Below, piece by piece: positions 1-8,682 of a DNA stretch of 64,000 nucleotides. Within the stretch, counting starts at the first letter, position 1. Every line of letters begins with the position of its first letter. The notes beneath the pieces were generated by a model that saw nothing but the letters and a program-made list of their open reading frames with translations, searched no databases and was not told the origin of the DNA. Origin of the DNA: Kitasatospora herbaricolor (GTDB lineage: Bacteria > Actinomycetota > Actinomycetes > Streptomycetales > Streptomycetaceae); NCBI RefSeq assembly GCF_030813695.1, contig NZ_JAUSVA010000002.1, positions 2,976,001-3,040,000 on the forward strand, written 5' to 3'. The translations under genes were made by a program, and so were the position numbers.

Positions 1-192
1 GTGTACCTGGAGCAGGCCTCCTCGCTGGAGGGCGCCGCCCGGATGCTCTTCGTCCACCCCAACACGGTGCGCTACCGGCTCCGACGTGTGACTGACGTCA
101 CGGGCTATGCTCCCTCCGACGTACGGTCGGCCTTCACGCTGCGCATCGCACTCGCACTGGGCCGGCTCGGCACGGTCGGGGAGCAGAACTGA
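1..192 (+). CDS. fasR: PucR-type transcriptional regulator, C-terminal fragment (FasR-like)
   Basis: Only the last 63 codons lie in the window; the real start is upstream of base 1, and the GTG at base 1 is just an internal codon. The segment is a PucR C-terminal helix-turn-helix: the stretch around residues 8-30 (EGAARMLFVHPNTVRYRLRR) fits the HTH_30 pattern, followed by a short helix ending in a TGA at 190-192. In Streptomyces the gene at this place, directly before fabD and on the same strand, is FasR, an activator of the fatty acid synthase operon. That identity rests on position and domain type. The full protein would carry further sensory domains that cannot be seen here. Confidence 0.8.
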   Translation: MYLEQASSLEGAARMLFVHPNTVRYRLRRVTDVTGYAPSDVRSAFTLRIALALGRLGTVGEQN

Positions 193-282
193 CAGCGCTG
201 TAGGGACTCCACAATCCCGCGTGCTTTTCTTCGTTACCGTCGCCTACCCGCCCCCGGGCTCCTGGCAAGAGAGGCTTGAACC

Positions 283-1242
283 GTGCTCGTAATCGTCGCC
301 CCTGGACAGGGTGCCCAGACTCCCGGATTCCTCAGCCCCTGGCTGGAGGTGGACGGCGTCGCCGACCGCCTGCGCGGCTGGTCCGACGTCGCCGGGCTCG
401 ACCTGGTGCGCTACGGAACCGAGGCCTCCGAGGAGGAGATCAAGGACACCGCCGTCGCCCAGCCGCTGCTGGTGGCGGCCGGCCTGGTGACCGCCCGCGC
501 GCTCTTCCCGGACGAGGACCTCGCCCGGGAGATCGTCGGCGCGGTGGCCGGACACAGCGTCGGTGAGATCACCGCCGCCGCCGGCGCCGGGGTGCTCAGC
601 GCGCACGACGCGCTGACCTTCGTCCGCGAGCGGAGCCTGGGGATGGCCGAGGCCGCCGCGGTCACCGCGACCGGCATGGCCGCCCTGCTCGGCGGGGACC
701 CGGAGGCGGTCGCCACCAAGCTCGCCGAGCACGGCCTGACCGCGGCCAACAACAACGGCGGCGGCCAGATCGTCGCGGCCGGCACGCTGGCCCAGCTGGA
801 GGCCCTCAAGGCCGATCCGCCGGCCGGCACCCGGGTGATCCCGCTGAAGGTGGCGGGCGCCTTCCACACCGAGCACATGGCCCCGGGCGTGCGGCGCCTC
901 GCCGAGCTGGCGCCGACCCTGAAGGTCTCCGACCCGGCCGTGGCGTACGTCTCCAACCGGGACGGCGAGGTCGTGCGGTCCGGCGCCGAGGTGCTGGAGC
1001 GGCTGGTGTCGCAGGTCTCCAGCCCGGTCCGCTGGGACCTCTGCATGGAGACCCTGCAGCAGCTGGGCGCGACCGCCGTGATCGAGCTCTCGCCGGCCGG
1101 CACCCTCACCAACCTGGTCAAGCGCAACGTCAAGGGTGTCGCGACGCTGGCCCTCAAGACCCCTGCCGATCTCGACAAGGCTCGCGCGCTGGTGGCTGAG
1201 CACGGTGCCCACGCGTCCGGCGGTCAGGAGCAGAACGCATGA
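283..1242 (+). CDS. fabD: malonyl-CoA:ACP transacylase FabD
   Basis: This cytosolic enzyme moves malonyl from CoA to acyl carrier protein, supplying extender units for fatty acid (and often polyketide) synthesis. The protein is 319 aa, normal for the family. It opens with the APGQGAQ motif and has the nucleophile motif GHSVGE near residue 90; the AFHTEHM segment near residue 198 supplies the catalytic His. The start is GTG at 283, behind an AGAGAGG ribosome site. The stop overlaps the fabH start as ATGA, so the two are probably translationally coupled. It is the first gene of the fabD-fabH-acpP-fabF unit, 90 bp after the FasR-like gene, and that gap presumably holds the promoter. Confidence 0.97.
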   Translation: MLVIVAPGQGAQTPGFLSPWLEVDGVADRLRGWSDVAGLDLVRYGTEASEEEIKDTAVAQPLLVAAGLVTARALFPDEDLAREIVGAVAGHSVGEITAAAGAGVLSAHDALTFVRERSLGMAEAAAVTATGMAALLGGDPEAVATKLAEHGLTAANNNGGGQIVAAGTLAQLEALKADPPAGTRVIPLKVAGAFHTEHMAPGVRRLAELAPTLKVSDPAVAYVSNRDGEVVRSGAEVLERLVSQVSSPVRWDLCMETLQQLGATAVIELSPAGTLTNLVKRNVKGVATLALKTPADLDKARALVAEHGAHASGGQEQNA

Positions 1243-2270
1243 CCACCCCACAGATCCGGCCCGCCACCGGCGCGGCGTTCTCGCGCATCCTCGGGGTCGG
1301 CGGGTACCGCCCGGTCCGGGTGATCCCGAACTCCGAGGTGCTGAACTGGATCGACTCCTCGGACGAGTGGATCCGCAGCCGCAGCGGCATCGCCGAGCGC
1401 CGCTGGGCCGGCCCGGAGGAGAGCGTCGCCGAGATGTCGGTGCAGGCCGCCGGCAAGGCGATCGCGCAGTCCGGGATCTCGGCGGAGCGGATCGGCGGCG
1501 TGATCGTCGCGACCGTCTCGCACCTCAAGCAGACCCCGGCCATCGCCACCGAGACCGCCCAGCGGCTCGGCTGCGGGACGGCCCCGGCCTTCGACATCTC
1601 CGCGGCCTGCGCCGGCTTCGGCTACGGCCTGGGCCTGGCGGACGGCATGATCCGCGGCGGCAGCGCCGAGTACGTGCTGGTGATCGGTGTCGAGCGGCTC
1701 AGCGACCTGACCGACACCTCGGACCGCTCGACCGCCTTCATCTTCGGTGACGGCGCGGGCGCGGTCATCGTCGGCCCGTCCGACACGCCGGGGATCGGCA
1801 AGGTCATCTGGGGCTCGGACGGCTCCCAGCGGGACGTCATCTCGCAGACCCAGGCCTGGGACACCGCCTTCGCCAAGCAGGACGCCGTCAACGGCGTCGG
1901 CGAGGAGCAGAAGTGGCCGGCCCTGCGGATGGACGGCCAGCCGGTCTTCCGCTGGGCCGTCTGGGAGATGGCCAAGGTGGCCCAGCAGGCGCTGGACGCC
2001 GCCGGGATCACCGCCGACCAGCTCGGTGCGTTCATCCCGCACCAGGCCAACATGCGGATCACCGATGCCATGATCAAGGCGCTCAAGCTGCCCGCGTCGG
2101 TACCGGTGGCCCGCGACATCGCCGAGACCGGCAACACCTCGGCGGCGTCCATCCCACTGGCGATGGAACGCATGCTGGAGAGCGGTGAAGCCCGGAGCGG
2201 CGACCTCGCCCTGATCATCGGATTCGGGGCGGGTCTGGTCTACGCGGCGGCAGTCGTTACGCTCCCCTAG
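1239..2270 (+). CDS. fabH: beta-ketoacyl-ACP synthase III FabH
   Basis: FabH condenses a short acyl-CoA starter with malonyl-ACP, the first committed step of type II fatty acid synthesis. In actinomycetes its starter choice sets straight versus branched chains. The protein is 343 aa. The Cys-His-Asn triad is visible: Cys near residue 124 in SAACAGFGYG, His near 268 in PHQANMR, and Asn near 299 in ETGNTSAAS. The C-terminus carries the glycine-rich IIGFGAGLVYAA. The ATG at 1239 overlaps the fabD stop. About 80 bp separate it from acpP, enough for a processing site or a weak internal promoter. Confidence 0.97.
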   Translation: MTTPQIRPATGAAFSRILGVGGYRPVRVIPNSEVLNWIDSSDEWIRSRSGIAERRWAGPEESVAEMSVQAAGKAIAQSGISAERIGGVIVATVSHLKQTPAIATETAQRLGCGTAPAFDISAACAGFGYGLGLADGMIRGGSAEYVLVIGVERLSDLTDTSDRSTAFIFGDGAGAVIVGPSDTPGIGKVIWGSDGSQRDVISQTQAWDTAFAKQDAVNGVGEEQKWPALRMDGQPVFRWAVWEMAKVAQQALDAAGITADQLGAFIPHQANMRITDAMIKALKLPASVPVARDIAETGNTSAASIPLAMERMLESGEARSGDLALIIGFGAGLVYAAAVVTLP

Positions 2271-2352
2271 GCACACCGCTGTACCGCTGTACCCACTGAA
2301 CCTGCGGCCGCCCGCCGGGCCGTCGCATCTACACCGAAGAGGAGCAGCCACC

Positions 2353-2598
2353 ATGGCTACCACCAAGGACGAGGTCCTGGAAGGTCTCGCTGAGATCGTC
2401 AACGAGATCGCCGGTATCCCGGCCGAGGACGTCGAGCTGGACAAGTCCTTCACGGACGACCTGGACGTCGACTCGCTGTCCATGGTCGAGGTCGTCGTGG
2501 CCGCCGAGGAGCGGTTCGACGTGAAGATCCCGGACGACGAGGTCAAGAACCTGAAGACCGTCGGCGACGCCGTGGACTACATCCTCGCCAACGCCTGA
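2353..2598 (+). CDS. acpP: acyl carrier protein AcpP
   Basis: This 81-aa acidic protein is the carrier of fatty acid synthesis. The 4'-phosphopantetheine attachment site is Ser near residue 40 in DLDVDSLSMVEV, the standard actinobacterial form. Helix III carries IPDDEVKNLKTVGDAV. A strong ribosome site (GAGGAG) lies about 8 bases before the ATG, in line with the high expression expected of this protein. It sits between fabH and fabF in the same operon, so it is the primary-metabolism ACP rather than a polyketide carrier. Confidence 0.98.
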   Translation: MATTKDEVLEGLAEIVNEIAGIPAEDVELDKSFTDDLDVDSLSMVEVVVAAEERFDVKIPDDEVKNLKTVGDAVDYILANA

Positions 2599-2754
2599 GC
2601 ACTGGTCACCACCTCCGGCCCGGTCGACCCGACCGGATCGCCCGGTGCGACCGCCTGAAAGACCGGCCGGGGCCCTGCGCCCCCGCGTAGCGCCCCGGCC
2701 GGGCCCCACCCCCGGCGCCGCCGAACCCCCGCCACACGTGAGAGAGAAAAACCA

Positions 2755-4020
2755 GTGACCGCTGAAAACCGCACCGTGGTCGTCACGGGTATCGGCGCCT
2801 TCACGCCGCTGGGCGGCGACGCCGCCTCCACCTGGGAGGGCCTGCTCGCCGGCCGTTCCGGCGTCGGCGTCCTGACCGAGGAGTGGGCGGCCGACCTCCC
2901 CGTGCGGATCGCCGCCCGCACCGCCGTCGAGCCGGGCGAGATCCTGCCCCGCCCGCTGGCCCGCAAGCTGGACCGCTCGGCGCAGTTCGCGCTGATCGCC
3001 GCCCGCGAGGCCTGGGCCGACGCCGGCTACGAGACCCCCGCCACCGACGTGTCCTCCAAGCTCGCCCCGGAGCGCCTGGGCGCCGTGATCGCCTCCGGCA
3101 TCGGCGGCGTGACCACCCTTCTCGACCAGTACGACGTGCTGAAGGAGAAGGGCGTCCGCAAGGTCTCCCCGCACACCGTCCCGATGCTGATGCCCAACTC
3201 CCCGGCGGCCAACGTCGGCCTGGAGGTCGGCGCTCGCGCGGGCGTGCACACCCCCGTCTCCGCCTGTGCCTCCGGCGCCGAGGCGATCGGCTACGCGATC
3301 GAGATGATCCGCAGCGGCCGCGCCGACGTCGTGGTGGCCGGCGGCACCGAGGCGGCGATCCACCCGCTGCCGATCGTGGCCTTCGCCAACATGATGGCCA
3401 TGTCCAAGAACAACGACGAGCCGCAGCGCGCCTCGCGTCCGTACGACAAGGCCCGTGACGGCTTCGTGCTGGGCGAGGGCGCGGGTGTGGTCGTGCTGGA
3501 GTCCGCCGAGCACGCCGCCGCGCGCGGTGCCCGGGTCTACGCCGAGGCGATCGGCCAGGGCCTGTCCTCGGACGCGCACCACATCGCGCAGCCGGAGCCG
3601 ACCGGTGCGGGGGTGGCCCGCGCGCTGGCCGACCTGTTCGACCGCAACCAGCTGGACAAGGCCGAGATCGTGCACGTCAACGCGCACGCCACCTCGACCC
3701 CGCAGGGTGACGTCGCGGAGCTGAAGGCCCTGCGCAAGGAGCTCGGCGAGCACCTGGACCACATCGCCGTCTCGGCCACCAAGTCGATGACCGGCCACCT
3801 GCTGGGCGGCGCCGGCGGCATCGAGACCGTCGCGACGGTGCTGGCCCTGTACAACCGGCTGGCCCCGCCGACCATCAACCTCGACGACCTGGACGACGAG
3901 GTCGACGCGGACGTGGTGACCGGCGAGCCCCGCAAGCTGCCCGAGGGCCCGATCGCGGCGCTGAACAACTCGTTCGGCTTCGGCGGCCACAACGTGGTGC
4001 TGGCCTTCCGCAGCGTCTGA
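2755..4020 (+). CDS. fabF: beta-ketoacyl-ACP synthase II FabF
   Basis: FabF carries out the elongating condensations of fatty acid synthesis. The protein is 421 aa. The active-site Cys lies near residue 171 in SACASGAEAIGYA. The two catalytic histidines follow in NAHATSTPQGD and TKSMTGHLLGGAGG, and the C-terminal NNSFGFGGHN loop is intact. The start is GTG at 2755, preceded by a purine-rich AGAGAGA tract. It is the last gene of the operon, and three strong hairpins follow it. Confidence 0.97.
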   Translation: MTAENRTVVVTGIGAFTPLGGDAASTWEGLLAGRSGVGVLTEEWAADLPVRIAARTAVEPGEILPRPLARKLDRSAQFALIAAREAWADAGYETPATDVSSKLAPERLGAVIASGIGGVTTLLDQYDVLKEKGVRKVSPHTVPMLMPNSPAANVGLEVGARAGVHTPVSACASGAEAIGYAIEMIRSGRADVVVAGGTEAAIHPLPIVAFANMMAMSKNNDEPQRASRPYDKARDGFVLGEGAGVVVLESAEHAAARGARVYAEAIGQGLSSDAHHIAQPEPTGAGVARALADLFDRNQLDKAEIVHVNAHATSTPQGDVAELKALRKELGEHLDHIAVSATKSMTGHLLGGAGGIETVATVLALYNRLAPPTINLDDLDDEVDADVVTGEPRKLPEGPIAALNNSFGFGGHNVVLAFRSV

Positions 4021-4024
4021 TCCA

Positions 4025-4095
4025 CGGGGGCGTCCTGACGCCCCCGGCATGACAGTGGGGCCGGTGTCCGCTCGGACACCGGCCCCACTGTCATG
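4025..4095 (+). terminator. double hairpin downstream of fabF
   Basis: Two perfect inverted repeats follow the fabF stop. The first has 10-bp arms (4025-4034 and 4037-4046, starting CGGGGGCGTC) with a 2-base centre. The second has 23-bp arms (4048-4070 and 4073-4095), also around a 2-base centre. Both are G+C-rich stems without a U tract, as is usual for Streptomyces terminators. The second is unusually long and could instead be a recombination or protein-binding palindrome. Confidence 0.75.
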
Positions 4096-4141
4096 TCCGG
4101 CTGTCGGATCCGGCCGTCATGTCCGGCTGCCGGGTCCGGCG
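4090..4141. repeat. 26-bp tandem direct repeat, two copies
   Basis: Copy 1 is at 4090-4115 and copy 2 at 4116-4141. Both begin GTCATGTCCGGCTG and differ at three positions. Copy 1 overlaps the right arm of the 23-bp hairpin, so the GTCATG end of that hairpin belongs to both structures. The function is unknown. Confidence 0.7.
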
Positions 4142-4157
4142 GCGGAGCGGGCGGGCG

Positions 4158-4198
4158 GCGAGGGTGCCGCGGGCCGGCCGGGCCCGCGGCACCCTCGC
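4158..4198. terminator. 18-bp-arm hairpin between convergent fabF and DUF3145 genes
   Basis: The arms 4158-4175 and 4181-4198 (starting GCGAGGGTGCCGCGGG) are perfect complements around a 5-base loop. The hairpin lies 15 bp after the end of the leftward DUF3145 gene and would terminate transcription from either side. Confidence 0.75.
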
Positions 4199-4212
4199 CC
4201 GGACGGCCGGGC

Positions 4213-4707
4213 TCAGACCACCTGGTGCAGCCAGCGCACCGGGGCGCCCTCGCCCGCGTAGCGGAACGGCTCCAGCTCGTCGTCCCAGGGCTTGCCGAGC
4301 AGCCGGGAGATCTCCGCCTCCAGGTCGCTGCCCTCGTTGCGGGCCCGCAGCAGGACGGCGCGCAGTCTGTCCTCGGGGATCAGGATGTCGCCGTGGATGC
4401 CGGTCACGGCGTGGAAGATGCCCAGGCCGGGCGTGCTGCTGTAGCGCTCGCCCTCGGCGGTCGCGCAGGGCTCGCTGGTCACTTCGTACCGCATCAACTG
4501 CCAGCCGCGCAGGGCGGAGGCGAGCTTCGACGCGGTGCCGGGCTCCCCCTGCCAGGAGAACTCGGCACGCCAGTGGCCGGGTGCGGCCGGCTGGCGGATC
4601 CAGTCGAGGCTCACCCGCACACCGAGCACGCCCGCCACCGCCCACTCGACGTGCGGGCACAGCGCGCGGGGCGCTGAGTGGATGTACAGGACTCCACGTG
4701 TCGTCAC
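4213..4707 (-). CDS. DUF3145 family protein
   Basis: A 164-aa protein of a conserved actinobacterial family of unknown function, in its usual place after fabF in streptomycetes. I chose the GTG at 4707 (product MTTRGVLYIHSAPRALCPH) because a GGAGGT ribosome site sits just before it and the resulting length fits the family. The frame stays open to 4794, but that extension looks non-coding. It has no membrane segment or signal peptide. Conserved-looking blocks include HVEWAVAGVLG and the end PVRWLHQVV. It converges on the fab operon and does not belong to it. Confidence 0.88.
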   Translation of the reverse strand: MTTRGVLYIHSAPRALCPHVEWAVAGVLGVRVSLDWIRQPAAPGHWRAEFSWQGEPGTASKLASALRGWQLMRYEVTSEPCATAEGERYSSTPGLGIFHAVTGIHGDILIPEDRLRAVLLRARNEGSDLEAEISRLLGKPWDDELEPFRYAGEGAPVRWLHQVV

Positions 4708-5104
4708 CGGGACCTCCAGGCTGTGGACGAGGGTCGCCTTCCCCAGCTGCCTCGTGCCTGCAGGTGATCCACAGTTACCCAAGTTAGGCGACATTAAGCC
4801 ACTAAATTGAGCAAAACGGACAGGCTTTCACTCAATGTTAGTCGGATCCTCAACGAGGTCCACCCCTCGTTCGGATCTCTCCCCCGAACGGCCCCATGAC
4901 GGGGCGGGACCACCGTACCGCGCCGCCCCCCACCTCGGGTGACGCTCTTTCGGATCCGGCCGGGATGCGGTAGTGCGCGGCCCCGGCCAGCGCCCGTACG
5001 CAAACCGCCCGCCGGCCCGGAGGGGGCGGCGGGCGGCGGGCGGAGCAGTTGACGCGGCACCAGGCCGGCTCCGACCGGGGGCCGGAGCCGGGAGGAGGGC
5101 CGGG
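4708..5104. other. intergenic region, promoter side of DUF3145
   Basis: I see no convincing gene in these 397 bp. The part from about 4780 to 4850 is much more A+T-rich than its surroundings (ACTAAATTGAGCAAAACGG and nearby) and probably holds the leftward DUF3145 promoter. The remainder is G+C-rich sequence without clear codon structure, next to the 3' end of the leftward oxidoreductase gene. Confidence 0.5.
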
Positions 5105-6130
5105 TCAGGGGGCGAGGCGGACGACCATCTTGCCGGTGTTGCCACCGCGCAGCAGTCCGATGAAGGCGTCGGTGGCGTGCTCCACGCCGTCCACCACCGT
5201 CTCGTCGTAGTGGAGGCTGCCGTCGCGCAGCCAGCCGGCCACCTCGGCGGTGAACCGGGGCTGCAGCTCGGCGTGGTCACGCACCAGCAGGCCCTCCAGG
5301 CGCAGCCGCTTGCCGATGGCGAGCGCCAGGTTGCGCGGGCCGGCCGGCGCGGAGGTGTCGTTGTACTGGGCGATGGCGCCGCAGAGCACGGCCCGGCCGT
5401 GCACGTTCAGCGCCCAGATCGCCGCCTCCAGGTGCTCGCCGCCGACATTGTCGAAGTAGACGTCGATGCCCTCGGGCGCGACCTTCTCCAGCTGTTCGCG
5501 GACCGGTCCGTCCTTGTAGTTGAAGGCGGCGTCGAAGCCGTAGTCGTCCACCAGCGTGGCGACCTTCTCCGCCGAGCCGGCCGAGCCGACCACCCGGGAG
5601 GCACCCTTCAGCCTGGCGATCTGGCCGACCAGCGAGCCGACCGCGCCGGCGGCGCCGGAGACGAAGACCCGGTCGCCCTCCTTGAGGCCCGCCACCGCGA
5701 GCAGGCCGGCGTAGGCGGTGAGGCCGGGCATGCCGAGCACGCCCAGGTAGTAGGAGAGCGGCGCCGCCTCGGCGTCCACCTTGACGGCGTGCCCGGCGTC
5801 CAGGGTGGCGTACTCGCGCCAGCCGAGCCCGTGCAGCACGGCGTCGCCGACCGCGAAGCCCTCGGCCTGCGAGGCGACCACCCGGCCGACCGCGCCGCCG
5901 TCCATCACCTCGCCGAGCGCGAAGGGCGGCACGTAGGACTTGACGTCGTTCATCCGGCCCCGCATGTAGGGGTCGACCGAGAGGTACTCGTTGCGGACCA
6001 GGATCTGGCCCGGGCCCGGCTGCCGGACCGGCGCCTCGACCAGCGCGAAGTCCGCCGGGGTCGGCCAGCCCTGGGGGCGGGCGGCGAGGTGCCATTCACG
6101 GGCGACAGTGGGCACTGCCTGCTCTGCCAT
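5105..6130 (-). CDS. MDR-superfamily NADP-dependent oxidoreductase (CurA/YncB-like)
   Basis: This 341-aa soluble enzyme is a zinc-free medium-chain reductase that probably reduces the double bond of enones or quinone-like substrates with NADPH. The N-terminal catalytic domain has NEYLSVDPYMRGRMND, typical of the leukotriene B4 dehydrogenase/CurA branch. The nucleotide-binding fold has SGAAGAVGSLVGQIA near residue 155, and VYFDNVGGEHLE follows. Zinc-ligand cysteines are absent. The ATG at 6130 follows a GGAGAGA ribosome site. It diverges from the MarR gene at 6281, so the pair is likely an electrophile- or drug-responsive unit controlled from the shared 150-bp region. The substrate cannot be read from sequence. 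Confidence 0.9.
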   Translation of the reverse strand: MAEQAVPTVAREWHLAARPQGWPTPADFALVEAPVRQPGPGQILVRNEYLSVDPYMRGRMNDVKSYVPPFALGEVMDGGAVGRVVASQAEGFAVGDAVLHGLGWREYATLDAGHAVKVDAEAAPLSYYLGVLGMPGLTAYAGLLAVAGLKEGDRVFVSGAAGAVGSLVGQIARLKGASRVVGSAGSAEKVATLVDDYGFDAAFNYKDGPVREQLEKVAPEGIDVYFDNVGGEHLEAAIWALNVHGRAVLCGAIAQYNDTSAPAGPRNLALAIGKRLRLEGLLVRDHAELQPRFTAEVAGWLRDGSLHYDETVVDGVEHATDAFIGLLRGGNTGKMVVRLAP

Positions 6131-6191
6131 CGATCTCTCCTTGCGGTTGCGGCGGGTCAGCCCGGGGGCGGTCCTGAGGACTCTCCCCCGG

Positions 6192-6247
6192 TTTACCGGC
6201 CCACCTGAAAGGTTGAGCCGGTAAAGCAATCGTGGGCATGAAAGGTT
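6192..6247. promoter_or_regulatory. candidate MarR operator region
   Basis: The divergent spacer has an inverted repeat TTTACCGGC (6192-6200) / GCCGGTAAA (6217-6225). It also has two direct copies of TGAAAGGTT at 6206-6214 and 6239-6247, 33 bp apart (about three helical turns). The region is A+T-richer than its flanks and lies before both the oxidoreductase and the MarR gene. Binding by the MarR product is an inference. Confidence 0.55.
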
Positions 6248-6280
6248 CACGTTGTCAAATGTTCAGGTAGACTGGTCGGT

Positions 6281-6787
6281 ATGGACACGCAGCCGACCGA
6301 GGTCATCGCCCCGCAGCCGACCGATGCGATCACCCGCGAGGTCGTCGACCTCATGGCGAACCTGGTCGCGCTCTTCCACCGCGAGTACGAGGAGGCCGCC
6401 GCCGCCCGCTCGCTCACCGGCGCCCAGGCCAAGGTGCTCGCCCTGCTGCGCCGCGGCCCGATGCCGATGCGGCACATCGCCCAGACGCTCAGCTGCGAAC
6501 CGTCCAACATCACCGGCATCGTCGACCGCCTGGAGTCCCGCGGCTTCGTCACCCGGGAGGCCGACCAGCACGACCGCCGGGTGAAGCTGGTCGCCGCCAC
6601 CGAAGCCGGCTCCGACGCCTCCGAGGAGCTGCGCGAGTCGCTGAACTTCGCCCGCGAGCCGCTGGCCGCACTCGGCGACGACGAGCGGGCCGTGCTGCGC
6701 GACCTGCTGCGCCGGATGCTCGACGGCGTCGGCCCGGGTACCCCGGCCGACCTCGCGTCCACCGACCCCGCCGGCCCGGCCGCCTGA
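6281..6787 (+). CDS. MarR family transcriptional regulator
   Basis: A 168-aa winged-helix regulator. The DNA-binding region spans roughly residues 45-110: MPMRHIAQTLSCEPSNITGIVDRLESRG is the helix-turn-helix, and DQHDRRVKLV is the wing with the conserved Asp-Arg pair. Flanking helices form the dimer interface. It diverges from the NADP oxidoreductase, the usual arrangement for a MarR repressor released by a small ligand or oxidant. No cysteine sits in the N-terminal helix where OhrR-type sensors carry one; the only Cys visible is in the recognition region (LSCEPSN). Confidence 0.92.
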   Translation: MDTQPTEVIAPQPTDAITREVVDLMANLVALFHREYEEAAAARSLTGAQAKVLALLRRGPMPMRHIAQTLSCEPSNITGIVDRLESRGFVTREADQHDRRVKLVAATEAGSDASEELRESLNFAREPLAALGDDERAVLRDLLRRMLDGVGPGTPADLASTDPAGPAA

Positions 6788-7010
6788 CCGCCCGTCGGGC
6801 CGGCCGCCGGCCCCGCCCGGCACGGTGCGGGCACGCGCGGGCCGCCGACCCCGGGGCGAACCGGGGCGAAAGCGGCCGCCGGGCGTGAGACGTGTCACAC
6901 GGCCCGACCGGATCGCCCGCGGGTGTAACCGAACGTTCTCCCGAAGCGTCTTACCCATGAGACCAGACCGCCGGCCCCGGGCCGGCGGCCGACGAGAGAG
7001 CACAGGGGCG

Positions 7011-8603
7011 ATGACCGATCCCACGAACGGCCGTACCGACGGCCGGCGCAGCGGCACGCCCCGGCGCCGGCGGCTCGCCCGTACGGCCATCGGGCTCACC
7101 GCCGTCCTGGTGCTCTCCGTCGCGGGTGCGGGTGCCTGGTTCTACCACCGGCTCGACACCAACATCAGCACCTTCGACCCGGGCGGTGTCGCCACCAGCC
7201 GCCCGCCGGCCCCCGTACCCGTCACGCCCGGCGCCAGGCTGCCGGTGAACGTGCTGGTCCTCGGCTCGGACACCCGGGAGGGCGGCAACGACGAACTCGG
7301 CGGCGGCGACATCGGCGTGGGCCACTCCGACACCGCGATCCTGCTGCACGTCTACGCGGACCACAAGCACGCCGTCGGCGTCTCGATCCCCCGCGACACC
7401 CTGGTCACCATCCCGTCCTGCAAGCTGCAGAACGGGACGTGGACGACCCCGCGCACCAACCAGATGTTCAACGAGGCCTTCACCGTCGGCGAGTTCCCCA
7501 ACGGCAACCCGGCCTGCACCCAGAACACCGTGGAGGCGCTGACGGGCCTTCGGATCGACCACACCGTCGTGGTCGACTTCCGCGGCGTGGCGGCGATGAC
7601 CGAGGCCATCAACGGGGTCGACATATGCGTCCCCAACGATGTGAACTCGCACGACATCCACCTGAAGAAGGGCCCGCAGAAGATATCCGGGCAGCCGGCC
7701 GTCGACTTCCTCCGGGCCCGCTACGGATTCGGCGACAACTCGGACATCGGCCGGATGAAGCGTCAGCAGGCCTTCCTCTCCTCGATGATCAAGAAGGTCC
7801 AGGGCCTGGGCTTCTCGCTGCCGACCCTGCTCCCGCTCGCCGACGCCGCCACCCGCTCGCTCACCGTGGACGAGGGCCTGGGCACCGCGATGAAGCTGGT
7901 GGACTTCGCGCAGTCGCTGCAGAACATCAAGCTCGCCGACATCACCTTCGTCACCACCCCCTGGCGCTTCGCCGGCGACCGGGTCGCCCTGGTCCACCCC
8001 GACGTGGACACCCTCTGGGCGCTGCTGCGCCAGGACCGCACGCTCGACGGCCGGCCCACCGGGCAGAGCGATCCGGCCACCGCCTCGCCGGCCGCCGGCC
8101 CGACCGCCCCCGGGACCCCGGGCGGCACGGCCCCCTCCTCCTCCGCCGCCCCGGCCACCGGCCCGGCCGCCCCCGCCACCGCCGCCTCGGGCCCCGCCGC
8201 CCCCGTCGCCGCGCCGATCGTGGTCGTCAACGGGACGAAGACCGCCGGGCTGGCCGGCCGCGCCGCGGACACCCTCCGGGCCAAGGGCTACCAGGACGTC
8301 ACCCTCGGCGCGAGCGGCGGCGGCCGGCTCACCACCGAGATCACCTACCCCGCGGCCCAGCAGGCCGCCGTCCAGCAGCTGGCCACGCTCTTCCCGGGCG
8401 CCCGGCTGGTCGCCGAGGCCGGCGCCGACAGCGTGGTGATCACCCTCGGCCGGGACTACGAGCCGGCCGCCGTGGGCCCGGCCGGCGGCGCCACCGGCGG
8501 CCCGAGCCCGTCGAGCACCATCCCGTCGACGATCCCCACCGGCATCGCCGACAACGCCCGGACGGCCGACACCGACCCCTGCGCCAACCTCACCTTCGGC
8601 TGA
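7011..8603 (+). CDS. LytR-CpsA-Psr (LCP) family protein with LytR_C domain
   Basis: A 530-aa membrane-anchored enzyme of the class that attaches anionic glycopolymers to peptidoglycan. An Arg-rich cytoplasmic N-terminus leads to one membrane helix near residues 25-45. The LCP domain follows at about 75-300, with NVLVLGSDTREG, HSDTAILLHV and SIPRDTLV, whose Asp and Arg residues bind the polyprenyl pyrophosphate. A proline/alanine linker leads to a LytR_C domain near 400-480 (VVVNGTKTAGLAGRAADTLRAKGY). I chose the ATG at 7011; an in-frame ATG at 6957 is the alternative. It stands alone between the MarR gene and a strong terminator. The polymer substrate is unknown. Confidence 0.92.
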   Translation: MTDPTNGRTDGRRSGTPRRRRLARTAIGLTAVLVLSVAGAGAWFYHRLDTNISTFDPGGVATSRPPAPVPVTPGARLPVNVLVLGSDTREGGNDELGGGDIGVGHSDTAILLHVYADHKHAVGVSIPRDTLVTIPSCKLQNGTWTTPRTNQMFNEAFTVGEFPNGNPACTQNTVEALTGLRIDHTVVVDFRGVAAMTEAINGVDICVPNDVNSHDIHLKKGPQKISGQPAVDFLRARYGFGDNSDIGRMKRQQAFLSSMIKKVQGLGFSLPTLLPLADAATRSLTVDEGLGTAMKLVDFAQSLQNIKLADITFVTTPWRFAGDRVALVHPDVDTLWALLRQDRTLDGRPTGQSDPATASPAAGPTAPGTPGGTAPSSSAAPATGPAAPATAASGPAAPVAAPIVVVNGTKTAGLAGRAADTLRAKGYQDVTLGASGGGRLTTEITYPAAQQAAVQQLATLFPGARLVAEAGADSVVITLGRDYEPAAVGPAGGATGGPSPSSTIPSTIPTGIADNARTADTDPCANLTFG

Positions 8604-8631
8604 CCCGGCCCCTGCGGGCCCTGCGGCCGAC

Positions 8632-8678
8632 CCGGTCCCGGCCGGCCCGCACCCCCGTGGCGGGCCGGCCGGGACCGG
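8632..8678. terminator. bidirectional terminator after the LCP gene
   Basis: Perfect 19-bp arms (8632-8650 and 8660-8678, starting CCGGTCCCGGCCGGCC) surround a 9-base loop. The hairpin lies between the converging LCP gene and the leftward oxidoreductase, 5 bp from the latter's stop codon. Confidence 0.85.
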
Positions 8679-8682
8679 TGGC

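Noticed and set aside
2329-4050. A 573-codon minus-strand frame opposite fabF
   Set aside because: Its Gly/Arg/His-rich composition and position fully antisense to fabF mark it as a shadow.
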